Source of the DNA: Shewanella litoralis
GTDB taxonomy: Bacteria > Pseudomonadota > Gammaproteobacteria > Enterobacterales > Shewanellaceae
Length of the DNA stretch: 64,000 nt
NCBI RefSeq assembly: GCF_009828585.1
Contig: NZ_WSRZ01000002.1
Location: 1-64,000, forward strand
Direction: 5' to 3'
Both the position numbers and the translations under genes were made by a program. This document shows positions 27,666 to 37,796 of this stretch, piece after piece. The notes beneath the pieces are model-generated. The model was not told the DNA's origin, did no database searches, and saw nothing but the letters and a program-made list of their open reading frames with translations. Positions within the stretch are counted from its first letter, which is position 1. Each line of letters begins with the position of its first letter.

Positions 27666-29519
27666 ATGGAATACTTTTTACTGCAGTTATTTATTTTCTT
27701 AGCCGCGTCAGCCATTGCCGTGCCGATAGCCAAACGTTTAGGACTGGGTTCGGTGCTCGGTTACCTGATTGCCGGGATGATCATTGGTCCGTTTGGTATT
27801 TCACTGATTGGCGATGTTGAAGTGGTGATGCATTTGACTGAATTTGGTGTTGTGATGATGCTATTTTTAGTGGGCTTAGAGTTAAGGCCTTCCATGTTAT
27901 GGCAAATGCGCACCCCCATTTTAGGCATGGGCGGCATGCAAGTGGTGTTGTCGAGTATTGTCATGGCGGCTATTGCGCTATGGGCTTTGCCTTGGCAACA
28001 AGCACTGGCGATTGGGTTAATTTTGTCATTATCCTCAACGGCAATTGTGCTACAAACCCTCAAAGAAAAAGCTTTAATGAATACCGCGCCTGGTCGCTCG
28101 GTGTTTTCAGTATTGTTATTTCAAGATTTAGCCGTGATCCCCATGTTAGCGTTTATGCCACTATTGGCCACGTTAACCTTAGGCGATGATGGACATCATG
28201 GTTCGGTGTTATTTGATATCAATACCTTACCAGCGTATTTACAAGTGATTGCGACCCTGCTGGCGGTTGTGGGGATTTTAGTATTAGGGCGTTATGCCAG
28301 TCGGCCCATATTTAGAGCTATTGCAGCCACTGGCGTTCGAGAAATTTTTGTCGCGGCGGCATTAGCACTGGTGGTTGGGATTTCATTATTAATGACCGTA
28401 GTGGGCTTGTCGCCTGCGTTAGGGACATTTTTAGCCGGTGTGGTGTTAGCTGACAGTGAATACCGCCATGAGCTTGAAAGCGATATTGAACCCTTTAAAG
28501 GCTTATTACTTGGGGTGTTCTTTATTTCAATTGGTGCCAGCCTTAACTTCAGTTTAATTGGCGATAATGTGGCGCTTATTGCAGGCTTAACCGCGGGCTT
28601 AATTGTGATTAAGTGGCTGATATTAATCATTACTGGCAAGGCCTTTAAGGTGGCAAAAAAAGACAGAGCGTTATTTGCCGTAGCATTAGCACAAGGCGGC
28701 GAATTTGCGTTTGTGTTATTTCAATTTGCCAAGGTCAATGGCGTACTGGGCGCCGAGACTGTTGAGCCGTTAATCTCTGCAGTAGCGATTTCGATGTTTT
28801 TAACCCCATTGATGTTTATGGCCTATGAAAAACTGGCGATATCGAAAGACGATACTCAATTGAATGCACGCGAAGATGACACCATCAACCACAGTGGTCA
28901 TGAGGTAATTTTAGCTGGCTTTGGCCGTTTAGGTACTGATTTAGGACGTTTTTTAATCTCTGCTGGGGTTAAGCCAGTGATTATTGACCATGATTCAACT
29001 AACGTTGATGTACTGCGTAAACTGGGTTACGAGGTGTATTATGGCGACATTACCCGTTTAGACTTGCTGGAAGCTGCTGGCGCTAAAGAAGCGAAATTAT
29101 TAGTGATAACCATTGGTGACATTGAGAAGTCAACGACCTTAATTGAGCTGGTAAGAAAGCATTATCCGCACCTCAAAATTGTGGTGAATGCCGATGACCG
29201 TCAGGCAAGCTTTAAATTGATGGAATTAAATATTGATCATATTCGTCGTGAAACCTTTGGCAGTGCACTGGCGTTAGGCCAAGATGCTTTGCAACAATTA
29301 GGTGTCGACCCGTACGAGGCTTACCGTTTAGCGCGTATTTTCCGTAAAAAAGACGAAGAAATGATGCCAGAACTCTACAAGTGGCACTGTGAAGAAGAGC
29401 ATTATATTTCTCACTATCAACAAAAGCATGCTGAGTTAGAAGCCTTAATGACGCGCGATTTACATGCTGACAATGATGAGCTCGACAAAGCCTGGACCGC
29501 TAAAAACCCGTCATTATGA
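27666..29519 (+). CDS. kefC: Glutathione-regulated K+/H+ antiporter KefC/KefB
   Basis: 617 residues, matching KefC (about 620). An N-terminal Na+/H+-exchanger membrane domain (about 1-380, 12-13 helices) contains the Q-loop-like block [20 protein letters not shown], which is highly characteristic. An RCK/TrkA-N domain (about 405-525; [17 protein letters not shown]) binds nucleotide and glutathione adducts. In the family, glutathione S-conjugates open the channel, K+ leaves and the cytoplasm acidifies, protecting against electrophiles. Translation is probably coupled to kefF. Confidence 0.9.
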   Translation: MEYFLLQLFIFLAASAIAVPIAKRLGLGSVLGYLIAGMIIGPFGISLIGDVEVVMHLTEFGVVMMLFLVGLELRPSMLWQMRTPILGMGGMQVVLSSIVMAAIALWALPWQQALAIGLILSLSSTAIVLQTLKEKALMNTAPGRSVFSVLLFQDLAVIPMLAFMPLLATLTLGDDGHHGSVLFDINTLPAYLQVIATLLAVVGILVLGRYASRPIFRAIAATGVREIFVAAALALVVGISLLMTVVGLSPALGTFLAGVVLADSEYRHELESDIEPFKGLLLGVFFISIGASLNFSLIGDNVALIAGLTAGLIVIKWLILIITGKAFKVAKKDRALFAVALAQGGEFAFVLFQFAKVNGVLGAETVEPLISAVAISMFLTPLMFMAYEKLAISKDDTQLNAREDDTINHSGHEVILAGFGRLGTDLGRFLISAGVKPVIIDHDSTNVDVLRKLGYEVYYGDITRLDLLEAAGAKEAKLLVITIGDIEKSTTLIELVRKHYPHLKIVVNADDRQASFKLMELNIDHIRRETFGSALALGQDALQQLGVDPYEAYRLARIFRKKDEEMMPELYKWHCEEEHYISHYQQKHAELEALMTRDLHADNDELDKAWTAKNPSL

Positions 29520-29540
29520 TGAGGCTTAATATAAAGCCAT

Positions 29541-29576
29541 AAAAAACCGCCTGGACTTCGCATTAGGCGGTTTTTA
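29541..29576. terminator. Bidirectional terminator kefC / ilvH
   Basis: AAAAAACCGCCT (29541-29552) pairs with AGGCGGTTTTTA (29565-29576) between convergent genes. Confidence 0.88.
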
Positions 29577-29594
29577 TTTGTTGATACTTAACGG

Positions 29595-30089
29595 TTAAGC
29601 GCGCATTGATTTTTCGCCGCGTGCTAAGCCGACCACACCAGAACGCGATATTTCAATCACTTTTGTGGTGTCACCTAAAGCGTGTATAAACGCATCGATT
29701 TTGTCGCTAGTTCCCACCATTTGTATGGTGTACAAGTTGGGCGTGACATCGACAATTTGCCCCCGGAAAATATCCGCAGTACGTTTAACTTCTTCGCGTT
29801 GCTCACCCTGAGCTTTCACTTTGACTAATGCAATTTCACGCTCAATGTGCGCCGCTTCGGTGATGTTAGCCACTTTTAGAATATCGATAAGCTTATGCAA
29901 TTGCTTTTCAATTTGTTCTAACACGGTTTCATCGGCAATCACGGTAATGTTGAGGCGTGATAGCGTGGTGTCTTCCGTTGGCGCTACGGTTAAGCTTTCG
30001 ATGTTATAACCGCGCTGAGAAAAAAGCCCTACAACGCGTGACAATGCGCCTGGTTGGTTTTCAAGTAATACAGAAATAATACGACGCAT
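29595..30089 (-). CDS. ilvH: Acetolactate synthase III small (regulatory) subunit
   Basis: 164 residues. An N-terminal ACT domain (RIISVLLENQPGALSRVVGL in parts, then FSQRGYNIESLTVAPTED) binds valine, and the C-terminal ALS_ss domain contains VDVTPNLYTIQMVGTSDKID. The ATG at 30089 overlaps the ilvI stop as TAATG, giving coupled 1:1 synthesis. An upstream in-frame start (30116) lies inside ilvI and is not preferred. It activates IlvI and gives feedback inhibition by valine. Confidence 0.93.
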   Translation of the reverse strand: MRRIISVLLENQPGALSRVVGLFSQRGYNIESLTVAPTEDTTLSRLNITVIADETVLEQIEKQLHKLIDILKVANITEAAHIEREIALVKVKAQGEQREEVKRTADIFRGQIVDVTPNLYTIQMVGTSDKIDAFIHALGDTTKVIEISRSGVVGLARGEKSMRA

Positions 30090-31807
30090 TAGCTTTTCTC
30101 CGTTTTGCTTAACCACATTTCGTTCATCGCGCCGCCGCGGATGAGCATAGGGTAAACGTGTTCAGTTTCGTCTACGCTAATATCGACAAACACTAACTTG
30201 TCTTTCATTGCTAAGGCTTCAGCTAGTTTTGATTCAAGCTCATCAGGGTGATTGATGTTCATGCCGACATGGCCATAAGCTTCAGCAATTTTGGCAAAGT
30301 TAGGCACAGAGTCCATATAGGATTGTGAATGACGACCTGAGTAAATCATGTCTTGCCATTGCTTAACCATGCCTAGGAAACGGTTGTTTAAGTTAATGAT
30401 TTTCACTGGAGTATCATATTGCAATGCAGTTGATAGCTCTTGAATGTTCATCTGGATCGAACCGTCACCGGTGACGCACACTACGGTTTCATCAGGAAAT
30501 GCCATCTTAACGCCCATAGCCGCAGGTAAACCAAAGCCCATGGTGCCTAAACCGCCTGAGTTAATCCAACGGCGTGGCTTATCAAATGGGTAATATAAGG
30601 CGGCAAACATTTGGTGTTGACCGACATCGGATGCAACATAGGCATCACCATTGGTTAATTTATACAGTGTTTCAATCACTTGTTGCGGTTTAATGCGATC
30701 ACTTGTGCGGTCAAATTCTAAGCTTTTACGCGAGCGCCAAATATCAATTTCGCGCCACCATATGGCAAGTGCATCAGTATCGTTGGTTTCGCTCGATTCA
30801 TCTAACAGCTCTAGCATGCTGTCTAGGATATTATCAGCTGAACCGACAATCGGAATATCAACGCGTACCGTTTTAGAGATTGAAGAGGGATCTATATCGA
30901 TGTGTAAAATAGTGGCGTTTGGACAGTATTTTTCAACATTGTTGGTGGTTCTGTCGTCAAAACGAACACCGATACCAAAAATTAAATCGGTGTTATGCAT
31001 GGCCATGTTGGCCTCATAAAGACCGTGCATACCCAGCATGCCTAAACTTTGCTTATGAGTACCAGGGAACGCGCCTAAGCCCATTAAGGTACTGATGACA
31101 GGAATGTTTAAGCGTTCTGCTAGTTTAAGAATTTGTGCGTCACAACCCGATATCACCGCGCCGCCGCCCACATATAACACAGGTTTTTTAGCGGCTAATA
31201 AGGCTTGTAATCCTCGGCGGATTTGGCCTTTATGGCCTGTGGTTGTCGGGTTATAAGAGCGCATTTTAACGCTGTCTGGATAAATGTAATCGTGAAGTAT
31301 GTCTGGGCTTAAACAGTCTTTTGGAATATCGATAACAACCGGACCTGGGCGGCCTGTCGATGCGATGAAAAAAGCTTTTTTAACGATTTCAGGAATATCT
31401 TTGGCATCTTTCACTAAAAAGCTGTGTTTAACCACAGGGCGTGAAATACCAATCATGTCGCATTCTTGGAATGCATCATTACCGATAAGGTTACTCGGCA
31501 CCTGACCTGATAACACAACTAACGGAATAGAGTCCATATAAGCGGTTGCAATACCGGTAATGGCGTTAGTTGCGCCTGGGCCAGATGTAACAAGTACGAC
31601 ACCGACTTTACCAGTAGCACGAGCGTAACCGTCAGCCATGTGCACAGCAGCTTGCTCGTGGCGCACAAGAATGTGCTCCATGCCGGGAATTTTATGAAGA
31701 GAATCATAGATGTCTAAAACTGAACCACCGGGATAACCGAAGATGTGGCTTACGCCTTCATCGATCAAAGAGCGCACGATCATACTCGCGCCAGAAAGCT
31801 TTTCCAT
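30089..31807 (-). CDS. ilvI: Acetolactate synthase III large (catalytic) subunit
   Basis: 572 residues, as in E. coli IlvI (574). Domain order: ThDP pyrimidine-binding with catalytic Glu51 ([19 protein letters not shown]), a central FAD-binding domain, and a C-terminal ThDP diphosphate domain with the GDGS...NN motif ([12 protein letters not shown], then [10 protein letters not shown]). It condenses pyruvate or 2-ketobutyrate in branched-chain amino acid synthesis. AAAAAGGACT precedes the ATG. The upstream region holds two perfect inverted repeats, described separately. Confidence 0.94.
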   Translation of the reverse strand: MEKLSGASMIVRSLIDEGVSHIFGYPGGSVLDIYDSLHKIPGMEHILVRHEQAAVHMADGYARATGKVGVVLVTSGPGATNAITGIATAYMDSIPLVVLSGQVPSNLIGNDAFQECDMIGISRPVVKHSFLVKDAKDIPEIVKKAFFIASTGRPGPVVIDIPKDCLSPDILHDYIYPDSVKMRSYNPTTTGHKGQIRRGLQALLAAKKPVLYVGGGAVISGCDAQILKLAERLNIPVISTLMGLGAFPGTHKQSLGMLGMHGLYEANMAMHNTDLIFGIGVRFDDRTTNNVEKYCPNATILHIDIDPSSISKTVRVDIPIVGSADNILDSMLELLDESSETNDTDALAIWWREIDIWRSRKSLEFDRTSDRIKPQQVIETLYKLTNGDAYVASDVGQHQMFAALYYPFDKPRRWINSGGLGTMGFGLPAAMGVKMAFPDETVVCVTGDGSIQMNIQELSTALQYDTPVKIINLNNRFLGMVKQWQDMIYSGRHSQSYMDSVPNFAKIAEAYGHVGMNINHPDELESKLAEALAMKDKLVFVDISVDETEHVYPMLIRGGAMNEMWLSKTEKS

Positions 31808-32102
31808 GAAATGAGTCCTTTTTAAGTTACCGTATGGTAAACAGTATCTTGTTATACAACGACGGTAATCGCTTTAAAAATAAGTTTGAACGGTAATTCA
31901 AACTCGACGATTGAATTTAACAGTAGCTAAATTCAATGACTTGTTCATTCAGCAACCCAGACGAGTTACTGACACCCATCTTATGTAAATTAAAATTTAC
32001 TGCAAGCTCTTTAGTTAAATATTTTTCAAGGTTGAAATCATTTCATGTTTATGATTTTTAAATTTCTGTAGCAGGGCAATTTATCACCACATCAAAAACG
32101 TT
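31808..32102 (-). promoter_or_regulatory. ilvIH upstream region with two inverted repeats
   Basis: No gene is seen in this stretch. Two perfect inverted repeats lie 26-28 bp apart (centre to centre): GTTTGAA/TTCAAAC (31884-31903, 6-base loop) and TTGAATTTA/TAAATTCAA (31911-31936, 8-base loop), 75-130 bp before the ilvI start. In E. coli ilvIH is activated by Lrp at multiple upstream sites; whether these repeats are Lrp sites or RNA hairpins is undecided. No branched-chain-rich leader peptide with a terminator was found. Confidence 0.5.
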
Positions 32103-32126
32103 CAGGCCATCAATATTGATGGCCTG
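32103..32126 (-). terminator. Strong palindromic terminator after the Bcr/CflA gene
   Basis: A 12+12 bp perfect palindrome: CAGGCCATCAAT followed directly by ATTGATGGCCTG. On the minus strand it follows the MFS gene by about 28 bp; T-tracts are weak on that side, while the plus side has TATTTTT. Confidence 0.65.
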
Positions 32127-32154
32127 ATTGTGTATTTTTAGGTATTTTTACGAC

Positions 32155-33393
32155 TTAAGGTTGTGCCTCGATACTGGGTGTTTTCGGCAGTCGAGATTGT
32201 AAAAATTGGCATACACCCACAAGCAAAATGGCACAAAGCATAAGTGCAGAGAAGGGCACGGCACTGCCATCGTAAAAATAAGCCAGTAAAGGCCCTGCAG
32301 TTGCACCAAATCCAAAACGCAGAGTACCAATGACAGCAGTCGCTGTACCGGTTTCTTGTTTGAATTTTAATAATACAATGGCATCAGCATTCACCGACAT
32401 CACCCCAAGTGAGCCCATTAAGGGGATGAGCATCAACACAGTAAAGTGGTAGCTTGAATCCAGCAGATTAACCATCAATAAACCGCAAGCGGCAATCACG
32501 CCAAAAAATGTCGAGACGTGCAACATGCGTTTTGAGCCATAGCGACTGACAATTCTTGAGTTAACAATGTTCGCCAGCATCAGAGCGCCAACGTTAGTAC
32601 TAAATAAGATCGCAAACAGTGATTTGTCTAAATTGAACACTTCCATATAGATAAACGGGGATGCGGTTAAATAGCAAAAAAAGGCAAATGCCGTTAATAC
32701 ACCACTGGTAATATTGAGCTTGACGCCATCCCTTGCAAATACGGTGTAATAGGCCCGCAGAAAAGATTTTTGACTGCGACTATCAGCATCTTTATCACTG
32801 GGCATTTTTAATTTAAACAGCACCAGTGCTAACAAGGTGATGGCATAACAACTTTGACTTAAAAAGATTAAATGCCAGTCGCCTAGCTCCATAATCAAGC
32901 TTCCTAATGTTGGAGCAAGTAAAGGGGCCAACATCATAATTAAACTGACATAAGACATGCCTTTAGCCGTATTGTCGCCATAGACTTCTTTTATATAACC
33001 CGGCACCACAACTGTGGCTGCAGCGCCAATAAATGCCTGGGCAAAACGTAGAATTAAAAATTGCTCAATACTGGTACTCAAGGCAATGAGTAAACTAATA
33101 ACCGTAAATCCGGATAAGCCAAAAATCACTAATGGTCGGCGGCCAATTTTATCGGCTAATGGGCCAAAAGTGAGCATGCCTAAGGCATAGCCTGCCAAAT
33201 AAATACTTAAAGACTGTTGCACCGTGGTAATACTGGTGTCAAAGCCCAGAGCCAAGACCGACATTGCCGGTAAATACATGTCGATGGCTAAAGGGGTTAT
33301 CGCCACGATTGCGGCCAACATAGGGATCAGCATGGCCAAATTAGGAATACCGGTATTGATGGGCGATGACGTTGATTTTACTGGCGTTACCAC
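32155..33393 (-). CDS. Bcr/CflA-type MFS multidrug efflux transporter
   Basis: 412 residues with 12 predicted helices. The opening (AAIVAITPLAIDMYLPAMSV) and motif A between helices 2 and 3 (LTFGPLADKIGRRPLVIFGL) are those of the Bcr/CflA drug:H+ antiporters, as is the motif-C-like GxxxP region ALLAPTLGS (LLAPTLG in helix 5). It exports sulfonamide, bicyclomycin or chloramphenicol-type compounds in known members; the native substrate here is unknown. Monocistronic. Confidence 0.87.
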   Translation of the reverse strand: MVTPVKSTSSPINTGIPNLAMLIPMLAAIVAITPLAIDMYLPAMSVLALGFDTSITTVQQSLSIYLAGYALGMLTFGPLADKIGRRPLVIFGLSGFTVISLLIALSTSIEQFLILRFAQAFIGAAATVVVPGYIKEVYGDNTAKGMSYVSLIMMLAPLLAPTLGSLIMELGDWHLIFLSQSCYAITLLALVLFKLKMPSDKDADSRSQKSFLRAYYTVFARDGVKLNITSGVLTAFAFFCYLTASPFIYMEVFNLDKSLFAILFSTNVGALMLANIVNSRIVSRYGSKRMLHVSTFFGVIAACGLLMVNLLDSSYHFTVLMLIPLMGSLGVMSVNADAIVLLKFKQETGTATAVIGTLRFGFGATAGPLLAYFYDGSAVPFSALMLCAILLVGVCQFLQSRLPKTPSIEAQP

Positions 33394-33719
33394 ATAAACC
33401 TCGAAAGCAGAAAAACGTAAAAACTGCGCAAAGTGCGCAAAAGATGTAACAGTTTAGCATGTAAAAATGTGGGGGCACCGTCATATTTGTAAGCGAATTT
33501 GGCACGATCTCATGATCGCTTTAGCATCGGTGCTTTGGGTGTCATAACCTTTATGCTGCACTTGTCGTTCATGAAGTGGCTGCATTTGAAAGTAGGGCTG
33601 GGTTTATTACCAATTTTACAGCGTTAACAAAAATTTACCTGTTTAGCGCGATTGAATGTGTCGTAATTATTTTGAAATAAAACTATGATAACTGTCAAAG
33701 TCAAAGCTGTGGGGGTGTT
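33394..33719. other. Divergent intergenic region (326 bp)
   Basis: Spacer between the MFS (minus) and SulP (plus) genes. It includes a small inverted repeat TGCGCAAAGTGCGCA near 33425 and otherwise no ORF, RNA or strong promoter that can be defended. The SulP ribosome site is the GGGGGTG run just before its GTG. Confidence 0.55.
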
Positions 33720-35483
33720 GTGTTTCTGAGTCGATTGTATGCGTTTATGCCTGGTTTAGAGACCTTTTCTCGTTATGAGCGAAGCTGGCTCAAAGACGAT
33801 GTCACCGCAGCGTTATCTGTTGCAGCTGTTGCATTACCTGTGGCGATTGCTTATGCGCAGCTAACGGGTGTTAATGCCGCGGTTGGTTTGTATTCTTGCG
33901 TTTTACCTATGCTAGTTTATGCCCTGTTTGGTACATCAAGACAACTTATTGTTGGCCCTGATGCAGCCACCTGTGCGGTGATTGCCGCGGTGGTTACGCC
34001 ACTTGCTGCGGGCGACAGCTTAATGCATTGGCAACTGGTAATGACCATGACGGTGATGACGGGTTTTTGGTGTTTAATTGCCAGTCGATTTAAGTTAGGC
34101 GTGTTGGCCGATTTTTTATCAAAACCGATTTTAATGGGCCTGCTTAACGGGGTCGCGATTACCATTATTGTGGGTCAGTTTTCCAAAATATTTGGCTTTA
34201 CCTTCGATGAAAAATACCTACTAGAACGTTTAGGTGGCGCGCCTAGCTACTTGTCACAAACGCATGTGCCTACGTTGTTAATGGCTGTATTAACCGTGAT
34301 TGTTTACTTTGTGATGAAGCGGATTAAACCGACATGGCCAGCGTCAATGTTTGCCATTGCTGTCAGTGCATTACTGGTGTGGGGCTTTAAGCTTACCCAA
34401 TACGATATTGCAGTCATTGGCTCTGTTGCGGGTGGCTTACCGTCATTTCAAACTCCTGCATTTAATATTGGTATTGCCCGTGAACTGGTGATGCCTGCAC
34501 TGAACTTAGCGATGGTGAGCTTTGTGAGTATGATGCTCACAGCGCGCAGTTTTGCCGCTAAAAATGGTTACGACATCGATGCAGACAAAGAATTTAAAGC
34601 CTTAGGGCTAGCCAATATTGCATCGGCGTTATCGCAAGGTTTTGCTGTCAGTGGCGCCGATTCTCGCACTGCCGTTAATGATGCAAATGGTGGTAAAACC
34701 CAACTTGTGTCGGTTATTGCCGCGGTATTAATAGCCATAGTGGCGGTTTTTTTAACCGCACCACTTGAATACATCCCCAGTGCAGCATTAGGGGTTGTAC
34801 TCGTTATAGCATCAATTCACCTTATCGATTTTAAAGCGATTTGGGTGTTGCGCCTGCGAGATCGTCAAGCATTTTACCTGGCTCTGACCACGTTATTTGC
34901 GGTGTTATTTATTGGGGTTATCCCGGGGATTACGCTTGCGGTATTACTTGGCTTATTTCAATTTTTACGCACGGTAATGCGCCCAACAGATCAAGTGTTA
35001 GGCCTTGATGCCAAAGGGATTATTCGCAGTATTGACGGCAGCGATAAAGCGGCTGCGGTACCCGGTGTGTTTATTTATCGGTTTAACTCGCCTTTGACCT
35101 ATTTTAATTCAACGTACTTTAAACGCAGGTTACTTGAACGTTTTGCACGCCAGAATCAACTTGAGCCTGTTGATTGTGTGATTATTGATGCAGTGCCTTG
35201 TTTTACACATTTAGATTTGAGTGTGATGGCCATGTTGACCGACATTGAAGCATTATTGCGTAAACGTGGCGTAAGCTTGGTGTTAGCAGGCAGAAAACGG
35301 CAGTTGATCAGTTGGTTTGAGCAAACAGATATGGTGTCGGGTGATGAGGGGATTACCATCCGCTCGGATTTGTATTTAGCGCTTAAATTACACCAGAGTC
35401 ACTTAGCGGCCACAATAGTGCCTGAGGTTAAGCAACAGATGACGGCTGACGAACAGTCTGTGTTAACTCACAGTCAAATATAA
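33720..35483 (+). CDS. SulP-family anion transporter with STAS domain
   Basis: 587 residues from a GTG. A membrane domain of 10-14 helices (about 20-415) starts with the SulP signature ALPVAIAYAQLTGVNAAVGL and contains SGADSRTAVNDANGGKTQL. A C-terminal STAS domain (about 445-560) holds CVIIDAVPCFTHLDLSVMAM. SulP/SLC26 proteins carry sulfate, bicarbonate or dicarboxylates; for marine bacteria bicarbonate or sulfate uptake is likely, but there is no carbonic anhydrase beside it to decide. Monocistronic. Confidence 0.9.
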   Translation: MFLSRLYAFMPGLETFSRYERSWLKDDVTAALSVAAVALPVAIAYAQLTGVNAAVGLYSCVLPMLVYALFGTSRQLIVGPDAATCAVIAAVVTPLAAGDSLMHWQLVMTMTVMTGFWCLIASRFKLGVLADFLSKPILMGLLNGVAITIIVGQFSKIFGFTFDEKYLLERLGGAPSYLSQTHVPTLLMAVLTVIVYFVMKRIKPTWPASMFAIAVSALLVWGFKLTQYDIAVIGSVAGGLPSFQTPAFNIGIARELVMPALNLAMVSFVSMMLTARSFAAKNGYDIDADKEFKALGLANIASALSQGFAVSGADSRTAVNDANGGKTQLVSVIAAVLIAIVAVFLTAPLEYIPSAALGVVLVIASIHLIDFKAIWVLRLRDRQAFYLALTTLFAVLFIGVIPGITLAVLLGLFQFLRTVMRPTDQVLGLDAKGIIRSIDGSDKAAAVPGVFIYRFNSPLTYFNSTYFKRRLLERFARQNQLEPVDCVIIDAVPCFTHLDLSVMAMLTDIEALLRKRGVSLVLAGRKRQLISWFEQTDMVSGDEGITIRSDLYLALKLHQSHLAATIVPEVKQQMTADEQSVLTHSQI

Positions 35484-35576
35484 GTGAGCGCTATTCATTT
35501 AAATAATTGATTTTAAATGTTTTTAATATTTGTTGTCGAGGGCGGCTTTATTCTATAAAATCGCCCGAAATAACTG

Positions 35577-35595
35577 AGGTATGGCAATCATACCT
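35577..35595 (+). other. Hairpin upstream of the Fe(II)/2OG dioxygenase gene
   Basis: AGGTATG (35577-35583) pairs with CATACCT (35589-35595) around GCAAT, about 97 bp before the start codon. A TATAAA-like box lies at about 35554. It could be a protein site or an mRNA leader hairpin. Confidence 0.4.
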
Positions 35596-35691
35596 TGTAA
35601 CGACGCCCCCTCGAAAATCAGACTCTTAACTTCCTTTCTGAGTCCTTAAGTAAAGTAAAAAGCGTAGTCTTTCTGTTTGGATGTGGCATGT

Positions 35692-36315
35692 ATGGTTTCG
35701 CAAGTAAGTGAAGCAATGCTGGATGTGATCGCAGATGCGTTAGTCGATAAAGGATATATTCTTTTATCTGACATCATTCCTGATTATGTAAGCTTAGCCT
35801 TGCTTGAAAAAATGCAAGCTGAGCAAGATATTAACTTTAAAGACGCAGCCATAGGTCGAGGTATTGATCAACAAATCAATACTGAAATTCGCTCGGATAA
35901 AATTAGTTGGTTAGACAATCAAGATCATACCGATCGCGAATACTTGTCGATTATGGATCAACTAAAAGAGGGCTTAAATCGGCGCTTATTTATGGGGTTG
36001 TTCGATTTTGAAAGCCATTATGCTGTTTATGAGCCTGGTGCATTTTATAAAAAACATGTTGATGCATTGCACGGTAGCCAAAATCGAATTTTGTCGACGG
36101 TATTTTTCTTGAATCCAGAATGGCAAGAAAGCGACGGTGGTGAGTTGGTGATTTATGATGAGCTTGACCAGCAACTCGATGTGGTGAATCCACAAATTGG
36201 TACGCTAGTACTGTTTTTGAGTGAGCGATTTCCTCATGAAGTGCGCCCAACGTTTAAAACGCGTAAGAGTATTGCCGGTTGGTTTAGGGTCAGTAACGCT
36301 AATCACGGCTTTTAA
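35692..36315 (+). CDS. 2OG-Fe(II) oxygenase (SM-20/prolyl-hydroxylase-like)
   Basis: 207 residues from ATG 35692 (a TTG at 35677 adds five residues). The double-stranded beta-helix core (about 95-205) carries the iron triad: HVD in YKKHVDALHG and the distal His in ERFPHEVRPT, with the 2OG-binding Arg in KTRKSIAGWFR. FNP-like VFFLNPEWQESDGGEL is typical of the SM-20/EGL-9 bacterial group. It hydroxylates a protein or small molecule; the substrate is unknown, though some bacterial relatives act on elongation factor Tu. Monocistronic. Confidence 0.85.
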   Translation: MVSQVSEAMLDVIADALVDKGYILLSDIIPDYVSLALLEKMQAEQDINFKDAAIGRGIDQQINTEIRSDKISWLDNQDHTDREYLSIMDQLKEGLNRRLFMGLFDFESHYAVYEPGAFYKKHVDALHGSQNRILSTVFFLNPEWQESDGGELVIYDELDQQLDVVNPQIGTLVLFLSERFPHEVRPTFKTRKSIAGWFRVSNANHGF

Positions 36316-36679
36316 TCGTTAATGGGTTATCACTCAGACACAGATAATGATGTAGACAACGATTATCTGTGTTTTGATAATTCATATCAATCTGCAATTT
36401 TTTGTAAGCCGCCATCGCTGCCATGTTCTCTTACAATAAATCAACTGCGTGCCTGCAGTGATACTTTTCAATTTAGTCACTATTGCTATACGATTATGTG
36501 ATATATATCGTATTCACCATCTGTTTATGTTGTGGTAATTCAAATTTTATTAATCGCAGCAAAAACTCTCACGACGTTGACTGTTTATATGTTGAACGCG
36601 TAAGTAGTCATTTTTAGATGACTTAGATACTGGCGAGCGAGACGCTAAAAAAACTATTTTACATAAGGAAGACAATAGA
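36316..36679. other. Intergenic region (364 bp)
   Basis: No ORF or RNA gene is evident. The interval is AT-rich and includes TATATATCG near 36500 and the AAGGAAG ribosome site of the downstream gene. Nothing else stands out. Confidence 0.6.
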
Positions 36680-37084
36680 ATGTTCAAACCAGCAATGTGG
36701 ATTTTGGCTTCATCATTTGTGTGTTTCAGCACGGTTTCGTTTGCAGAAGATGCCGCCGAAAAAGCCTTTACTAATGAATTAATTGAATGTGCTGCTTATT
36801 ACCAAATTAGCTCTGAGGCTATTGCTGCGATGAATGCTCCACAAATGAAAGCGGTAGGCGAGCGTCTAAATACCTCTGCAAGTGATGCGGTAACGCTTGC
36901 CAGTAAATATCGTGGCGCAGAGCAAGTAGCACAAGATGTGGCTGCAGCTAAAGAGGCCCAAGTGAAAAAGCTCGCTGGCTCAAACAACCTTGGTGGTTTG
37001 ATGGCTCAGTATAAAGATGCTTGCAAGACGTTAGTTGATGATCCGCAAAAACGTTTAGATTACTGGACAATGGCAACCATGTAA
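36680..37084 (+). CDS. Secreted protein of unknown function
   Basis: 134 residues with a clear signal peptide (cut after VSFA, about residue 22) and a mature part that is largely helical and Ala-rich. Two Cys (IECAAYY and KDACKTL) probably form a disulfide. AAGGAAG lies ten bases before the ATG. It has no recognisable family. It is convergent with the ydbL-ynbE-ydbH operon 80 bp away but on the other strand. Confidence 0.7.
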   Translation: MFKPAMWILASSFVCFSTVSFAEDAAEKAFTNELIECAAYYQISSEAIAAMNAPQMKAVGERLNTSASDAVTLASKYRGAEQVAQDVAAAKEAQVKKLAGSNNLGGLMAQYKDACKTLVDDPQKRLDYWTMATM

Positions 37085-37162
37085 TACAAACCTGCCTGAA
37101 AGTATCGATGGTGCAGTCCATCAATAGAATACGCCGCGAGTGGATATGTCGTTAATTAAGCC

Positions 37163-37501
37163 TTACTTAGTTAGCCATTTTCCTTGCGGCGTTTGTATTA
37201 TATGGCCGGTATCAGCTGCTTGTATGACTTTTTGTGCAGCAAGCTTAGCAACTGTTTCAAGTGTAATGTGATTATGCTCTGCAATCACCAGATAATACTT
37301 TTTACGCTTCTCGTTTACCGCGAACACCAATGTTTGAGTTTCTTGGCTATCCACCACTACACCTAAATAGCCATTGGTTTGTTCTCCAACCCAGCCCGAT
37401 GCTTTGGCTTGTTGTAAGGTCACTGCAGCCAACACACTTGAGCACCATAATAGACTAGTGGCGCACAGTAGCGTCACGATAGCGAATGAAGATTTCATCA
37501 T
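37163..37501 (-). CDS. ydbL: YdbL family (DUF1318) periplasmic protein
   Basis: 112 residues: a signal peptide (cut after VLA, about residue 25) and the DUF1318 core (LQQAKASGWVGEQTNGYLGV, then ITLETVAKLAAQKVIQ and TPQGKWLTK). In E. coli YdbL is the periplasmic partner of YdbH and YnbE and acts as a modulator or chaperone of the YnbE/YdbH bridge. It is the last gene of the operon here, nine bases after ynbE. Confidence 0.88.
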   Translation of the reverse strand: MMKSSFAIVTLLCATSLLWCSSVLAAVTLQQAKASGWVGEQTNGYLGVVVDSQETQTLVFAVNEKRKKYYLVIAEHNHITLETVAKLAAQKVIQAADTGHIIQTPQGKWLTK

Positions 37502-37510
37502 AGTGACCGC

Positions 37511-37711
37511 CTAAAATAACTCATCATTTTCTATCAAAGTATCTAACGCTTTATCCACTTTGATTTTAATTTCATGTTCAATTTTGACATTAAGATTAAT
37601 CACAATAGGTTTGTCTGGCGGCTCAATTTTCACCGTGGGTGTACAACCTGAGAGCCACAATGAGCCCAGCAGGGTACTGATACTAACAATGTATATCGAC
37701 GAGTATTTCAC
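37511..37711 (-). CDS. ynbE: YnbE family outer-membrane lipoprotein
   Basis: 66 residues with a lipobox LSGC (Cys at about residue 23), then VKIEPPDKPIVINLNVKIEH, an alternating beta-strand region expected to stack on the YdbH C-terminus. In E. coli YnbE multimers complete the intermembrane bridge that carries phospholipids to the outer membrane. Gene order ydbH-ynbE-ydbL is conserved. Confidence 0.88.
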   Translation of the reverse strand: MKYSSIYIVSISTLLGSLWLSGCTPTVKIEPPDKPIVINLNVKIEHEIKIKVDKALDTLIENDELF

Positions 37712-37796
37712 CTGTATTTCCTTTTGATGCGACTTGACTGATGTTATTCAACTTGTGTTACTGAGCTTGTGTTACTGAGAGTATGCTGTTGAACAT

